Counted from the stretch's first letter, positions 24,860 to 33,310 are shown. The stretch: DNA of 64,000 nucleotides from Bacilli bacterium (GCA_900755065.1 CAAEFC010000043.1:1-64000), one strand, 5' to 3'. Notes: generated by a model not told the origin, from the sequence alone. Made by a program: numbers and translations.

Positions 24860-27800
24860 ATGGATTCCGTCAATACGATCAACAGTTGGAAAGATGCGAT
24901 CAATTCAAAACTGGTAAAAGAAAACTTTTACGATTTCGCCACCGAAAACGCAAAGACGCTTCAAATCATCAACGACGACGACCTGAATCTCTTCAATTCG
25001 CTGCTGAACGGGGAAACCTACCGTTTCGCCGAATTGGACGACGTTACCTTTATTCACAAGGCGATGGACGACTATCTTCTGAGGATTTCTTCCGAATCGG
25101 ACGCGAAAATCGTCTTTACCAAGTACGATAAACACCGGCAGGATCAGATTCTGACCGCTCTGGCGGACGCGGACGAACGCGCCTACGAGGAAACTTCCTG
25201 CTCTATGATCTATCTGACATTCGGCTTACTCAATTACAGTCTCGAAGGCAAATCGTACAACGCGCCGTTAGTGTTCCTTCCCGTTCGCATCCGCTCTTCT
25301 GAAGGCGACAGACACTGGACCTTAGAGGCGATTTCCAAAGAAGTTTACCTGAATACGCCGTTCATCGATAAAATCAAGCGGATCCGGAAAATCGATCTTT
25401 CCTATCCGGTCGGCGAAGACTTTTCGCTGAGCGAATACCTCTATTACCTTTCGGTGAAAGTCAAACCGTTCAACTGGGTGGTCAACAATTTCAACTATCT
25501 GAGTACCTTCGACTTTTCCTGTTACTACGACCTTCTTCACATCGAAAAGCAATCCGATGCCGTCGCCCGGTCGCCGTTAGTCAAGAAAATCGCGTATTTC
25601 AACTCGGAATTCTTCGCGTTCTCCGGAAACGAACAGATTCCGTTGGATTACAAATATCTTTCGCTTTTAGATATCGACAACGAACAGTACCAACTATTGA
25701 AGAATATCGCCCGGCGCGACAGCCTGCTGATCCGTTACGATCAGAAATCCGACCCTTATCATTTTCTGAACAACATCGTCTTGTCCTATCTGCTCAACAA
25801 CAAGCGTGTGCTGATCGTCTACGATCGCGCCGGAGAACGGGATCGTTTCGTCAGGGAAATCCGGAAGAACGGAATGGAAAAATTCGTGCTGGACCTGGAT
25901 CTGAAAACGCTGAACAAAACCGAACTTCTCTCGTATCTGGCGAGTTACGACAAATTCAGCGTTCCCTACAACAGTTTGCACCCGATCGCCATCGACGAAG
26001 AAGTGACGCGCTATTACGATTGGAAAAACAGTTTTCAAAGTCTGATCAACCACCTGAGAACGACGAAAAATCCGCTGAAAACCTCGATCAACAAGATCAT
26101 CAACAATTACTACGCCCTGAACGCATATCCGCTGTTGAATCTCACGCTGAAAGGAACGCGGCGGACAGACCTTGAAATTCTGCAACACTATCTGGTTCTC
26201 ATTCAGGAATTCGCCAACGCCATCGAAGCGCTGAACTGTCCGATCAAGGAACACCCTTTCTATGGTTTTTACCGAAAAGAAATGCGGAAAGAAGATTATC
26301 TTCCGCTGAAAGACGAGGTCATCAACCTGTCTTCCACGATCAGGGACGCGATGGAAATCTACGCCTACGGCGTCAAGCAGTACCGACTTCCGAAAGCCGA
26401 CAATCTCAAAGAGATGAAAGCCGTTCTCAATATTCTCGCTTTCGTCGAATATTATCAGGGAAAAGAGACGTCCTGGCTGAACAACTCCCTTCTCGATCGC
26501 ACATACGACGATTTGAAAGAAATTTACGAAGGGATTTCCCGCGTCGATCAGCGGATCGAAAAACTGTGCGAACCTTACGGCGCGCGCCTTTTGGAAATCA
26601 CGCTGGACGAAATCGGGAAAGTCCGGGCAAATCCGAAACCGTCCAAAGCGCTGAACCGCCTGAAAAAGAAATATTTCGGGAAACGGATTCCTCTGGCGGA
26701 AGTCCACTATCTCCTTTCCATGCTGGAAAAGGAACTGAAAGAAAAAGAAGCGTTGACCGATCGGAAAAATCAATATCCGGAATCCTATTCTTCCTATCTT
26801 TCTAGCCATTCTTTCGCGGAATTCCGCTCGATCGTCGACCGGATCAACGAATACCGCTACAACCTCCGTTACCTGGGAAATCCGGACGACTTCGACATTG
26901 TCAGTCAGATCAACGATACGGAGATCGCCCGATCCAGACACCGACAAGCCATGCAACTCGTTTTCAATTCCATTCTCCGGTCCGTGAAAATTGTACAGGG
27001 CTACTTCGATCCGGCTTTGGTCGATTACGAGACGATGCCTTTCGCCGCGTTCTTTGAAAAGGTCAACCGAATGGCTTCGGGTTTTTCCTCGATCAACCGT
27101 TACATCGACTTCTTCGTCGCGCTGCACAAAACCAATACGGTCATCGAGAATCTGGGCAACGCCCTGTTGGAAGCCTCCGATAACGAAAAAGATTTTGAAA
27201 ACATCTTTCTGAAACGCTTTTATTACGATCTGCTCAACGAGTCCCTGAACGACAAGGAAAACTTCGCGAACCTGAACCGCAAGGATATCTTTGAAATTCT
27301 CGACAATTACAAAAACAGCGACGACGACCGTCGGGGATTGATCGATAAAATCATCTGCAATCACTTCAACAACAATATCGGCACGACCTTAGGCGAAATC
27401 AAGCAGACTGAGGGACGCGCGATCCGTAAATTGCTGGAAAAGAAGGATTACTTCATCACGGCCGAACAAATCTGCACCCAGTTCGGAAACAGCATTCACC
27501 ATTTCAAACCGTGTATTCTGACCAGTTACAAAAAAGTGTCTTTCTGGCTGAGAAATCCGGTTTATACTTTCGACGTCGTCATCATCATGTCGGATCGGAG
27601 TCAGGAAATCAAGGATCTGGTTCCCGCGCTTTGCAAAGCCGAGCAGATACTGGTCTTCGATCAGATTCCGCTGACGCAGGACATCCGAAGCACGATCATT
27701 CGCGAAGACAATCCGTCGAATCTGATCGTCGCCGCGAAAAACACGTTCAAAGAGATCAAATATACGAAGCGGTCGCACACGGCGGTTTCCTCGATGCAGA

Positions 27801-28663
27801 ACAATCTGTACGATCTCGACTTCAAGAATTATCTGGCTCGCCGCTTGCAACGGTACGGATTCGATGTTGCCATCAACCGACCGATTCGCGAACATATCAT
27901 CGACATTCTGGTCAAAGTAAAGAATTCTCCGTCTTCCGTCGCCGTCATGGTCGATCACTTCGCCTACTATTCTCCGGAAGAAGCCTCCGAAGCATTCGCC
28001 TATCAGGAACAGTTCCTTCATTCGGCGGGATATGCCTGCTATCGCATTTTTCCGTCGCTCTTTTTTCTGAATGAAGAAGAAGAATTTTCTTCGTTAGTCG
28101 ACGAGATCGTCAACCGGTCGAGACTGATTCCGGAAATCGACGTCAAAAAGAACAAAATCCGCTTGATGGACTATCTCTTCCCTCTTTACGTCGATCCTCG
28201 TCAGATCTATTACGATCTGGGCGAAACCAAACCGCTGAAAGAGAAAACGCTGGAATTCATTCGTCTGAGCGCGCCGATTTCGTTGGAGGAAATCCGCCTG
28301 ATTTTCCGCGAAAACGTCGACGATTGTCTGAAAGAACTGGCGAAAGAAGAGGCCGTTTCGATCGAAGAAGATTTCGTCTATCTTCCGGACAGCAAAATCC
28401 GTTTCCGCCGCGTCGATCGGGACAAAAATCAATATCGCCCGCTTCCGACGGTTTCCGACAGAGAACTCTTCGACGCGATCTACGAAGTCGTCGATTACAA
28501 GAATTCTTTGAGCAAAGACACGCTCGTGAAAATGATCCTCCTATCGCTGGGATATAAAAAAGCGAACGCAGAAAAATACCGTTATGTCGAAAGAAGGATC
28601 GATCGGCTTCTCGCCAAAAAAGTCATCTTCATCGAAAACGGTCTTCTCTTCCGCAGTTTGTAA
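24860..28663 (+). CDS. DUF4011/DUF3320 helicase-family protein with degenerate ATPase motifs
   Basis: A 1267-residue protein laid out like the large SF1 helicases with N-terminal DUF4011. SWKDAINSKLVKENFYDF opens the protein and APLVFLPVRI lies at 135-144. A RecA1-like position reads ARRDSLLIRYDQKSDPY (285-300) where GPPGTGKS is expected. FDVVIIMSDRSQEI (about 904-917) stands where FDxxIFDEASQ is expected, followed by QILVFDQIPL in place of VGDPxQL. No Walker A occurs elsewhere and the RecA2 domain with motifs IV-VI is missing. A nuclease-like fold (IIDILVKV, YACYRIFPSLFF, about 1010-1065) and DUF3320 (about 1190-1267) end the protein. The ATG at 24860 has GAGAGG at good spacing. Monocistronic. 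Probably a non-ATPase descendant of a nucleic-acid or defence helicase. Confidence 0.75.
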   Translation: MDSVNTINSWKDAINSKLVKENFYDFATENAKTLQIINDDDLNLFNSLLNGETYRFAELDDVTFIHKAMDDYLLRISSESDAKIVFTKYDKHRQDQILTALADADERAYEETSCSMIYLTFGLLNYSLEGKSYNAPLVFLPVRIRSSEGDRHWTLEAISKEVYLNTPFIDKIKRIRKIDLSYPVGEDFSLSEYLYYLSVKVKPFNWVVNNFNYLSTFDFSCYYDLLHIEKQSDAVARSPLVKKIAYFNSEFFAFSGNEQIPLDYKYLSLLDIDNEQYQLLKNIARRDSLLIRYDQKSDPYHFLNNIVLSYLLNNKRVLIVYDRAGERDRFVREIRKNGMEKFVLDLDLKTLNKTELLSYLASYDKFSVPYNSLHPIAIDEEVTRYYDWKNSFQSLINHLRTTKNPLKTSINKIINNYYALNAYPLLNLTLKGTRRTDLEILQHYLVLIQEFANAIEALNCPIKEHPFYGFYRKEMRKEDYLPLKDEVINLSSTIRDAMEIYAYGVKQYRLPKADNLKEMKAVLNILAFVEYYQGKETSWLNNSLLDRTYDDLKEIYEGISRVDQRIEKLCEPYGARLLEITLDEIGKVRANPKPSKALNRLKKKYFGKRIPLAEVHYLLSMLEKELKEKEALTDRKNQYPESYSSYLSSHSFAEFRSIVDRINEYRYNLRYLGNPDDFDIVSQINDTEIARSRHRQAMQLVFNSILRSVKIVQGYFDPALVDYETMPFAAFFEKVNRMASGFSSINRYIDFFVALHKTNTVIENLGNALLEASDNEKDFENIFLKRFYYDLLNESLNDKENFANLNRKDIFEILDNYKNSDDDRRGLIDKIICNHFNNNIGTTLGEIKQTEGRAIRKLLEKKDYFITAEQICTQFGNSIHHFKPCILTSYKKVSFWLRNPVYTFDVVIIMSDRSQEIKDLVPALCKAEQILVFDQIPLTQDIRSTIIREDNPSNLIVAAKNTFKEIKYTKRSHTAVSSMQNNLYDLDFKNYLARRLQRYGFDVAINRPIREHIIDILVKVKNSPSSVAVMVDHFAYYSPEEASEAFAYQEQFLHSAGYACYRIFPSLFFLNEEEEFSSLVDEIVNRSRLIPEIDVKKNKIRLMDYLFPLYVDPRQIYYDLGETKPLKEKTLEFIRLSAPISLEEIRLIFRENVDDCLKELAKEEAVSIEEDFVYLPDSKIRFRRVDRDKNQYRPLPTVSDRELFDAIYEVVDYKNSLSKDTLVKMILLSLGYKKANAEKYRYVERRIDRLLAKKVIFIENGLLFRSL

Positions 28664-28728
28664 ATCCTCCTTCCGCATCTGAAATCAGGTTTCTTTGCCG
28701 AAAGTTTTTTTTGTATTCCCTTTTCCAC

Positions 28729-28755
28729 TAAAAAAGCAGTTCTTTTCCGAACTGC
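28729..28755 (-). terminator. Terminator of the DegV gene
   Basis: GCAGTTC and GAACTGC pair around a 6-base loop, followed by TTTTTT on the minus strand. Confidence 0.85.
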
Positions 28756-28780
28756 CTTGTAAAAAACTGCGCTATCCCTT

Positions 28781-29632
28781 TTATGGTTTGAGAATGTAGA
28801 GAATGCCGATCGTTCCTTTTCCGCAATGGGAAGAAATGACGCAACCCGCATCGGTGATCATGATCTTGTCTTCCGGAACGAACTCCTTCAATTTCCGATG
28901 CAGATATTCCGCGCTGGAATCGGCCATGGAATGCGTAATCATCACCGTGCCGAGATCGACGTTTCCCCAGTCGCTTTTGAGAATCTCGATCATTTTGTTC
29001 AGCGCATTTTCCATTTTTCCGATCGGCTTTTTATAGACGATCATCTTGCCGTCGACCACCCGTATGATCGGCTTGATCTTGAATCCTTTTCCGAAATAAT
29101 ACGACGTTTGCGAACATCGCCCGCCCTTATAGAGGTATTCTAACGATTCTACGGCAAATTGCGAACGGACGCGCGGAGCAATCTCCTGCAACCGGGAGAG
29201 GATTTCCTTTCCTTCCAGTCCCTCTTTGATCATCTCGATCGCTTTCAAAATCTGCAATCCTTCGCCCGAAGAAAGATTCAGCGAATCGTGAACGAAAACC
29301 CGTCCCGGAAATTTATTCCCCGCCGTAAGGGCATTCTGAATCGTCGAGGAAAAGTATCCGGAGATGCCGATAAAGACGATTTCTTCGTATCCCTGATCGA
29401 AAAATTTCTGATAAACTTCTTTGAATTTTTCAATCGATCGCGCCGCGGTTTTCGGTAAGATTCCCTTTTCCTCCACCTTGCGATAGAGGTCGGCGGTAGA
29501 GAGTTCGACGAGATCCTCGTATCCTTCCTCGTTAAAGTTGACCATCAGGGGAATGATGTCCACATCGTTGGCCTTTAACAGATTCAGGGGCAGATCGCAG
29601 GTCGAGTCCACCAATAATTTTACTTTTTTCAT
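28781..29632 (-). CDS. DegV family fatty-acid-binding protein
   Basis: A 283-residue DegV (FakB-like) protein. These bind a fatty acid and present it to the kinase FakA for phosphorylation before entry into phospholipid. The N-terminus KLLVDSTCDLPLNL and the GISGYFSSTIQNAL segment line the lipid-binding pocket, and the C-terminal part GTIGILYILKP is typical. The start at 29632 follows AAGGAAGG; the longer frame upstream is unsupported. It has its own promoter and terminator. No fakA is in view. Confidence 0.93.
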   Translation of the reverse strand: MKKVKLLVDSTCDLPLNLLKANDVDIIPLMVNFNEEGYEDLVELSTADLYRKVEEKGILPKTAARSIEKFKEVYQKFFDQGYEEIVFIGISGYFSSTIQNALTAGNKFPGRVFVHDSLNLSSGEGLQILKAIEMIKEGLEGKEILSRLQEIAPRVRSQFAVESLEYLYKGGRCSQTSYYFGKGFKIKPIIRVVDGKMIVYKKPIGKMENALNKMIEILKSDWGNVDLGTVMITHSMADSSAEYLHRKLKEFVPEDKIMITDAGCVISSHCGKGTIGILYILKP

Positions 29633-29656
29633 ACGTCCCTTCCTTCTTGTGATTCC

Positions 29657-29685
29657 ATTATACGCCAAAATCTTCCGTTCGTAAA
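29657..29685 (-). promoter_or_regulatory. Promoter for the DegV gene
   Basis: TTTACG (29680-29685), 17 bases, TATAAT (29657-29662) on the minus strand. Confidence 0.65.
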
Positions 29686-29811
29686 CCGCGAAAACTTCCG
29701 GACCTTTTTTCCTGCCAAAGCCATACAAACCGACTTTTTCTGTCGATTCCGTTTTTTGCTTTGAATATACCGACGGTTTCTTTCTCTATATCCGGGAAAA
29801 CCGTGCATGCA

Positions 29812-29850
29812 AAGAAAAACGGAAAAAGCGATCAGATTCGTTTTTCCGTA
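29812..29850 (-). terminator. Terminator of the macrodomain-sirtuin operon
   Basis: ACGGAAAAACGA pairs with TCGCTTTTTCCGT (one bulge) and is followed by TTTTTC on the minus strand. Confidence 0.75.
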
Positions 29851-29877
29851 AAGGGATTGCTCTCTGTTTTCTTGCTG

Positions 29878-30741
29878 TCAATTCTTTGAATCCGACAGCA
29901 GTTTGAGAAGCACCTCGCCGATATCCGCGTCGATCAAAATCGATCGCGCCTTTATCTCCCGAGGGCAAACCGCTTCGCCGCGATTCACGCAGACGTAAAG
30001 CGCATCGGCATTTTGCAGGGTGAAATTCCAAAAAGGATATTTGATGATGACCGGCGTGTTGCCTCCCACGCCCAATTCGAGAAGCAGTAACTTTTTATCG
30101 CGATAATTCCGGACAAACTGTTGATATCGTTCCAGCGCTTCATACCAGCCCGGATCCTGAACGAAAGTATCGTCGGCGCGAAGATTCATCTTCATCGGCT
30201 TTCCGCAGATCGGGCAGCGCGGAATCAGTTCGGTAGGAATTTTTCTGTCTTTCTGCGCGCGATACATCTTCCGGATTTCTTCTTCGTTATCGTAAGTTTG
30301 ATCGTGACAAGGAACGGAACACTGAAAAAGTCCGTAATCGCCTTGCGTGTAGAACAGCCTTTTCCGATCGAATCCCGCCTTCTGAAAGCAATGATCGACA
30401 TTGGTCGTCAGCACAAAATATTCCTTGTCTTTCACGATCGAAAACAGGTTTTCGTACACCGGTTTCGGCGGGTTTGCGTATCGGTTGATCATCACGTATC
30501 TCGACCAATACGCCCAGAACTCTTCCGGCGCGGAAAAGGGATAAAAGCCACCGGAATACATATCCTGAAAGCCGTATTTTTCCTCAAAATCGCGAAAGTT
30601 TTCATGGAAACGTTCGCCGGAATAGGTAAATCCCGCGGACGAAGAAAGACCCGCGCCCGCGCCGATCAGAATAGCATCGGCCTGACGGATCGCCTCCTTG
30701 ACTTTATCGATTTGCTCCGAATAGTCCCTGATAGATTTCAT
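29878..30741 (-). CDS. SirTM-type sirtuin (probable protein ADP-ribosyltransferase)
   Basis: A 287-residue sirtuin of the macrodomain-linked class M. The Rossmann part has ILIGAGAGLSSSAGFTYSG (24-42) and TTNVDHCFQKAGF. Where deacetylase sirtuins carry the catalytic His-Gly, this has FYTQGDYGLFQCS, the SirTM pattern. The zinc-binding Cys residues are in CSVPCHD and CPICGKP. Family work (Rack et al. 2015) showed that SirTMs ADP-ribosylate a lipoyl-carrier protein, GcvH-L, and that the linked macrodomain reverses it. The gene overlaps the macrodomain gene by 38 bases. No GcvH-L or LplA2 is adjacent here. Confidence 0.9.
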   Translation of the reverse strand: MKSIRDYSEQIDKVKEAIRQADAILIGAGAGLSSSAGFTYSGERFHENFRDFEEKYGFQDMYSGGFYPFSAPEEFWAYWSRYVMINRYANPPKPVYENLFSIVKDKEYFVLTTNVDHCFQKAGFDRKRLFYTQGDYGLFQCSVPCHDQTYDNEEEIRKMYRAQKDRKIPTELIPRCPICGKPMKMNLRADDTFVQDPGWYEALERYQQFVRNYRDKKLLLLELGVGGNTPVIIKYPFWNFTLQNADALYVCVNRGEAVCPREIKARSILIDADIGEVLLKLLSDSKN

Positions 30742-31480
30742 AATCTTTCTCCTTGAAAACGTTGAAAATCACCTTGATTTCGCTTTGCTGTTCTTTCTTG
30801 TATTTTCGGACCGTCTGCACGGCGATTGACGCGGCAATATCGTTGGGAAAATGAAACTCTCCCGTAGAAAGGCAACAGAACGCGAGATGACGGATTCCCG
30901 TCTGATCCGCCAGATTCAGGCAGGAAAGGTAACAATTCGCCAGATCGTGGCGATCTTTTTCAGTGAGTTTTCCCCGCACGAACGGGCCGACGGTATGCAG
31001 AATATACCGACAAGGCAGATTGTATCCTTCGGTGAGTTTCGCTCTTCCCGTCGGTTCTTCATAACCCTGCTTTTTCATGACTTCCGCTAAAAAAAGGCGC
31101 AACTGAATGCCGGCAAAAGTGTGTATCGCGTTATCGATACAATCGTGACACGGATAAAAACAGCCGAGCATTCCGCTGTTGGCCGCATTGACGATGGCAT
31201 CGCATTTCAGGGTCGTGATATCGCCCTTCCATAGGTAAATGTCCTTTTCGATAGGAGTCAGATCGTCGATGTCGGTGATGCCTTTCGCACGCAATTCCTG
31301 CTGTAAATACGCATCCTGAATGTTTAAAACTGCGCGGTCGACGGATTGCGGAGCGCGGACGTTCATCAATGCACGAAGCAGACGTTTCTGCGCGGCTTCG
31401 TCAGTTGGAATTTCCATTGAAAATCCTGCTTCTTTTAAGAAATAATCGATCAGATAAAGTCGTCTTTCCGCCTGAGTCAT
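30704..31480 (-). CDS. Zinc-containing macrodomain ADP-ribosylhydrolase
   Basis: About 258 residues: an N-terminal helical region (about 1-75), then a macrodomain with DAIVNAANSGMLGCFYPCHD and CIDNAIHTFAG. The Cys/His cluster inside that segment is the mark of the Zn-macro group linked to SirTM. It should remove ADP-ribose placed by the sirtuin. The start at 31480 follows GAGGTGGGG; the earlier in-frame ATG at 31537 falls in a long hairpin. First gene of a two-gene operon. Confidence 0.9.
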   Translation of the reverse strand: MTQAERRLYLIDYFLKEAGFSMEIPTDEAAQKRLLRALMNVRAPQSVDRAVLNIQDAYLQQELRAKGITDIDDLTPIEKDIYLWKGDITTLKCDAIVNAANSGMLGCFYPCHDCIDNAIHTFAGIQLRLFLAEVMKKQGYEEPTGRAKLTEGYNLPCRYILHTVGPFVRGKLTEKDRHDLANCYLSCLNLADQTGIRHLAFCCLSTGEFHFPNDIAASIAVQTVRKYKKEQQSEIKVIFNVFKEKDYEIYQGLFGANR

Positions 31481-31508
31481 TTTCCCCACCTCTTGTTTTT
31501 GACAGGAC

Positions 31509-31536
31509 TGTCCGGAGAGCAAAGGCTCTCCGGACA
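31509..31536. repeat. Perfect 12-base inverted repeat
   Basis: TGTCCGGAGAGC and GCTCTCCGGACA enclose AAAG. It lies between the ywnB-like gene and the macrodomain gene, both on the minus strand. There is no T-run on either side, so it is not a standard terminator. An operator, an RNA-processing hairpin or an attenuating stem are possibilities. Confidence 0.8.
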
Positions 31537-31548
31537 TACCTGAAAGCC

Positions 31549-32178
31549 TTACTTGGAGACGACGCTGATGCGTTGTCCGATATGGTTGCCGCCAACCAGT
31601 TCGTCTACCATCGCGATCGCATAATCCGCATAACTGATCGTGCTTTCGCCTTTTGCGTTCGTCATCAACTCTTCACCGCCGAGCAGATATCCGCCCGTCC
31701 GTTCGCCGTCCGCGCGGAAATCGGCCGCAGGGCTGATAAAGGTCCACCGCACATCGCTTCTCTTGCGCAATTCTTCCAGTGCCTTGCCCTGTGCTTTAGC
31801 CAATGGCAAAAACTGTGGTGGAAAATCCGGACCGTCGGATACAACTGCGGTATGTTCTTTATTAACATAAAGGCTACCCGCCCCGCCGACAACAACTAAA
31901 CGGGTCTCTTTGCCGGAAAGGATATCGCAAAGATGCATAAGCGACTTGGTGTGATTCGGAAGTTCTTCCTCTGTCCATGCCCCGAAAGCGTCTACGACGG
32001 CGTCGAAGCCTTTCAAATCTTCCGAAGTCAGATCAAACAGATCTTTTTCGACAAACTGAGTTGCGACGCTTCTGTTTTCCTCTTTTGCAATCGCGGTAAC
32101 GTCCAATCCGCGTTCTACGGCCTCTTTGACAATCAAAGATCCCGCCTTTCCGTTTGCGCATACAACGGCTACTTTCAT
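31549..32178 (-). CDS. NAD(P)-binding oxidoreductase (YwnB/YhfK-like)
   Basis: A 209-residue Rossmann protein of the NmrA-like atypical short-chain group. The N-terminus KVAVVCANGKAGSLIVKEAV carries a variant glycine loop and RLVVVGGAGSLY is near residue 95, followed by WTFISPAADF. It probably binds NAD(P)H or a flavin partner; substrate unknown. GAGGAGG lies before the ATG. The promoter at 32224-32252 is overlapped by two copies of an Rrf2-type operator, so it is almost certainly controlled by the Rrf2 gene at 32716. B. subtilis has the same pairing in ywnA-ywnB. Confidence 0.88.
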   Translation of the reverse strand: MKVAVVCANGKAGSLIVKEAVERGLDVTAIAKEENRSVATQFVEKDLFDLTSEDLKGFDAVVDAFGAWTEEELPNHTKSLMHLCDILSGKETRLVVVGGAGSLYVNKEHTAVVSDGPDFPPQFLPLAKAQGKALEELRKRSDVRWTFISPAADFRADGERTGGYLLGGEELMTNAKGESTISYADYAIAMVDELVGGNHIGQRISVVSK

Positions 32179-32199
32179 TTTTTATTCCTCCTCTTTTGT

Positions 32200-32218
32200 T
32201 GTAACTTTAAAAGTTACA
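32200..32218. promoter_or_regulatory. Rrf2-type operator O1
   Basis: A 19-base palindrome TGTAACTTTAAAAGTTACA just downstream of the -10 element of the oxidoreductase promoter. It shares its ends with 32242-32260 and 33196-33214. Confidence 0.75.
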
Positions 32219-32223
32219 TCTAT

Positions 32224-32252
32224 AATATATTTGCTTTTAGTTGTAATGTCAA
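32224..32252 (-). promoter_or_regulatory. Promoter of the ywnB-like gene
   Basis: A perfect TTGACA (32247-32252), 17 bases, TATATT (32224-32229) on the minus strand. The -35 lies inside operator O2 and O1 follows the -10. Confidence 0.8.
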
Positions 32253-32260
32253 TAGTTACA
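32242..32260. promoter_or_regulatory. Rrf2-type operator O2
   Basis: TGTAATGTCAATAGTTACA overlaps the -35 of the oxidoreductase promoter. It is 42 bases (four helical turns) from O1. Confidence 0.75.
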
Positions 32261-32376
32261 TCGAATTTTTTTATTTTTTTTATTTCATCGCTTTTATCCT
32301 TTATAATACGCACCCTTACGGATTACCCATACTTCCGATCGATTCCAAAAGCGATCTGATCGATAAAAGGCAATTT

Positions 32377-32640
32377 TTACTGCCGGATCATATCCACCGG
32401 TTTCCGTCGTGTCATTCTCATAAGCGGATACAAACTTACCAAAAACAGGAGCAAGTCGCTTACCGCCAGAACAAGATAGGTCAGTCCGCTTACGCTGAAA
32501 TACGCAATATATCCAAAAGGATTTTGTAATAAAATCGTATTGACCATATATGTCGTCAGATAGAGTCCCCCGATCGTGAATGCAATTGCGAAAATCGTCA
32601 TACACAGGATCGAAAGCGATGAATCGTTAAGTTTCAATAT
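32377..32640 (-). pseudogene. FtsX-type ABC permease C-terminal fragment
   Basis: About 85 codons encode two hydrophobic helices and finish LYPLMRMTRRKPVDMIRQ, the usual end of FtsX/MacB-type permeases (…R…P…IR). The rest of the permease and any ATPase are missing; upstream is only AT-rich sequence and the Rrf2 stop. It is a remnant caught between the Rrf2 regulator and its target. Confidence 0.65.
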
Positions 32641-32715
32641 GAAAAAAACTTGAATACAGGATTCAGGTTTTTCATTCCTTTTTCGTTGATTCAAACAGTT
32701 TTTTCCGTAAAATCC

Positions 32716-33153
32716 TTATTGCTCGTTTGCTCTTCGCTCGATCAGGTTCGCGCGGATATCTGCAAGGCTCGTTTTTCTCAGTTCGTCTTCCATCGCTTTC
32801 TGCGCATTGAAAAGATACCCGTCCAGAACCGCGTGAATGTTTCTTCCGACCGGACAGGCAGGATTCGGATTTTCGTGAAAATGAAACAATCCGTCTTCCA
32901 GACAATCCATCGCCCGATAGATGTCGAAAAGCGTGATGTCTTTCAGGTCTTTCGGAATACTCGCACCGCCGGTTCCCGCCTTGACTTCCACCAAACCTGC
33001 GGCTTTCAGACTCTGTAACGTTCTCCGAATGATCACGGGATTGACGTTGACGCTCGAAGCGATGAACTCCGACGTGGCTTTATATTCGTTACCGAAAGTG
33101 TCGATGGCGAGCAATGTATGCACGGCAATGGTGAATCGGGACGAAATCTGCAT
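32716..33153 (-). CDS. Rrf2-family transcriptional regulator (YwnA-like)
   Basis: A 145-residue winged-helix regulator. The HTH region reads TSEFIASSVNVNPVIIRRTLQSL and the wing KAGTGGASIPKDL. Only one Cys is present (PNPACPVG), so an Fe-S cluster as in IscR or NsrR is unlikely. GAGGAAG precedes the ATG. A copy of the operator overlaps its own -35, indicating autoregulation; two more copies control the oxidoreductase gene at 31549. In B. subtilis the related ywnA pairs with ywnB. Confidence 0.9.
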   Translation of the reverse strand: MQISSRFTIAVHTLLAIDTFGNEYKATSEFIASSVNVNPVIIRRTLQSLKAAGLVEVKAGTGGASIPKDLKDITLFDIYRAMDCLEDGLFHFHENPNPACPVGRNIHAVLDGYLFNAQKAMEDELRKTSLADIRANLIERRANEQ

Positions 33154-33176
33154 AAAACTTCCTCTTTTCTTTTACT

Positions 33177-33206
33177 ATTTTAGTCTCGCTTTTATTGTAA
33201 TGTCAA
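33177..33206 (-). promoter_or_regulatory. Promoter of the Rrf2 gene
   Basis: TTGACA (33201-33206), an 18-base spacer and TAAAAT (33177-33182) on the minus strand. The -35 is inside operator O3. Confidence 0.7.
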
Positions 33207-33214
33207 GGATTACA
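33196..33214. promoter_or_regulatory. Rrf2-type operator O3
   Basis: TGTAATGTCAAGGATTACA matches O1 and O2 at both ends (TGTAA…TTACA) and covers the -35 of the Rrf2 gene. Confidence 0.75.
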
Positions 33215-33310
33215 AGTATACCATGTAAATCGATTGCCTCTTTCTTCTTTTCATTTCCGAAACGATTCGCCGGATAATGAAGTTGAAATCACCGACATAT
33301 CTTTTAATAT

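Noticed and set aside
25694..27364. A 556-codon open frame on the minus strand inside the helicase-like gene
   Set aside because: It lies wholly inside a longer plus-strand gene with recognisable domains, its composition (Val/Phe/Asp/Arg rich) is typical of a shadow frame, and it has no family pattern.
31509..31536. Reading the 12-base hairpin as a rho-independent terminator
   Set aside because: No T-run follows on either strand; it is kept as an unexplained inverted repeat.
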